From: Branchiostoma belcheri
Lineage: Eukaryota; Chordata; Leptocardii; Amphioxiformes; Branchiostomatidae
DNA length: 64,000 nucleotides
Assembly: GCF_001625305.1 (NCBI RefSeq)
Contig: NW_017804032.1
Coordinates: 1,037,941 to 1,101,940, forward strand
Reading direction: 5' to 3'
Shown here one piece after another: positions 62,801-64,000 of the stretch (within the stretch, counting starts at the first letter, position 1; each line of letters opens with the position of its first letter). A model generated the notes under the pieces. The model had not been told where the DNA came from and made no database searches. It saw only the letters and a program-made list of their open reading frames with translations. A program made the translations under genes and the position numbers.

Positions 62801-64000
62801 GACGACAATTTCATATGTAGATTAGGTGAAGCCATATGTGTGACACCTGTCATGTATGGATAATTAACTCAAGTCAATTAGGTATCTCACCCAGGTGTAA
62901 ATGTGTCTGCTAACTTAATCAATCCAAAAGTTTCCAAGATGATCTAAAAAACAACTTCCTGTCAAACTTTTAGAATGCTTAGAAAAGCTAACGAACCATG
63001 AAATCTACATGATATGGCAACTTGTACCAAGTGCAGATGCAAATCCCCAACACTAAACACCAGGATGATGTTTCAAACAGTATGGAACACTCTCTCCCAT
63101 ACCTTTATTCAGCACAATAATGTTACTAATAGGTAAATCATCCATTGTGCTGAAAGTTACGAGACTAATCTTGTACACTGTACTCCTACAAACTGAAGCA
63201 TTCCACACAAAGTTCGCAGACACACACAAAAAGTTTGTTATATTCTATATAAGTCCAGTGGAAAAGTATAATGCTCTGGAGACCTGACCCCTTGTTTAAA
63301 ATTCCTCGACTATACCCCATATCTATCTTGCCGAGTGTGCAGATTTTCCCCTCTGATCCCATTATGGACAACAAAAGACACCCTCTATGGCCACCAAGGT
63401 AGTAAAAAGCGTTATTTGCTTGGCCCAAATTAAGTCAGAAGAGTTTGAGAGAGAGGAAATTCCTCCTCTAATGAAGTTTCCTCACTACCTGGGTGGTACA
63501 GAAAAAGTATAACAAGGCGCAGGAAATTGTGTCAGAGTTTGAAGACTGGAAAGCACACAAATGAATTGCTGCTTGAATTCCGTGCATAACCCTGTCCGTC
63601 AGAGAGACTTAGACCAGGAATGTCATCGGAGCCTAGCCAGTTCAATTCCACCAAGAGTCTTTCTTTTTTAAAGGCCTTTTGAAACCCCAGACTGCAGATT
63701 GAAGGTGGAAACGTTATGGCTACATTCCTGAGACTAAGTCAGAGTCAATGACCTTGCCTTCTACACTTTATTTTGTCTACTGACCAGACAAAATCCACAA
63801 CGGATGCGTGCTTTCTTCCCGCCAGGTATTTGGGTAACGTGTGCACAGGTTGACACTGGCATTCCCTGGCCACCAAGTTCGGCAGTTCTTAAAGGAATGA
63901 TGACATTCCTTAGAACGTTACTTTATTTGGAGGCATATCTTTCTCCAGTGGGACTGCATTCTGTGAACTCTGTTGCAAGCAGCATAAAGAACCAGTCTAA

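Larger units (their letters stand above)
57339..64000 (+). other. MBNL intron, distal part to window edge
   Basis: Contains the repeats at 58129, 58824, 59186 and 59802, and a GC-richer block at 62460-62780. No muscleblind exon recognised, so the intron probably continues past the window. Confidence 0.5.

Noticed and set aside
1..64000. CRISPR arrays, operons, ribosomal binding sites, rRNA genes
   Set aside because: The sequence is eukaryotic; tandem arrays lack the repeat-spacer pattern, and no rRNA or foldable tRNA was recognised.

Overview
The window is eukaryotic (metazoan) genomic DNA, AT-rich, with no prokaryotic gene organisation. No open frame exceeds about 160 codons, and almost none looks like protein. 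The one convincing gene segment is the first coding exon of a muscleblind-like (MBNL) RNA-binding splicing regulator at 40242-40400 on the + strand. It carries the complete first CCCH zinc finger and the first cysteine of the second, and ends exactly at a GTGAGT splice donor. The source is probably a marine invertebrate deuterostome, and amphioxus (Branchiostoma) is my best guess. The reasons are the vertebrate-like MBNL sequence, the many dispersed TACATGTACATGTA palindromes, and the dense population of small, divergent DNA-transposon derivatives. The species is an inference, not something the sequence proves.

Layout: 1-40241 is sequence upstream of the MBNL start codon (intergenic and/or 5' UTR introns). 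40242-40400 is the exon. 40401-64000 (23.6 kb) reads as the beginning of a large first coding intron, because the partner exon that must complete zinc finger 2 was not found. Patches of higher GC and CpG (for example 12890-13330, 31690-32070, 50250-50440) are candidate regulatory or untranslated-exon sequence, but none can be assigned.

The rest of the recognisable content is repeats. (1) A 368-379 bp MITE family has four end-to-end copies, each flanked by a perfect 3-bp TNN duplication (TTA, TAA, TAG, TAA), plus five one-ended fragments; it is PIF/Harbinger-like. (2) A family with CAGGGCTCGAAAT ends and 5-bp flanking repeats carries iterated GTGCACC or ACCTGCACC motifs inside its ends; it is hAT-like. 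(3) A second CAGTGTT-ended family has three copies. (4) A 238-bp element is bounded by TTAA with CCC...GGG ends; it is piggyBac-like. (5) There are tandem arrays: a 146-bp minisatellite, a 33-bp minisatellite, a 202-bp duplication, a TC/AT microsatellite and a CAAT-type array. No transposase gene is visible, so all of these elements look non-autonomous.
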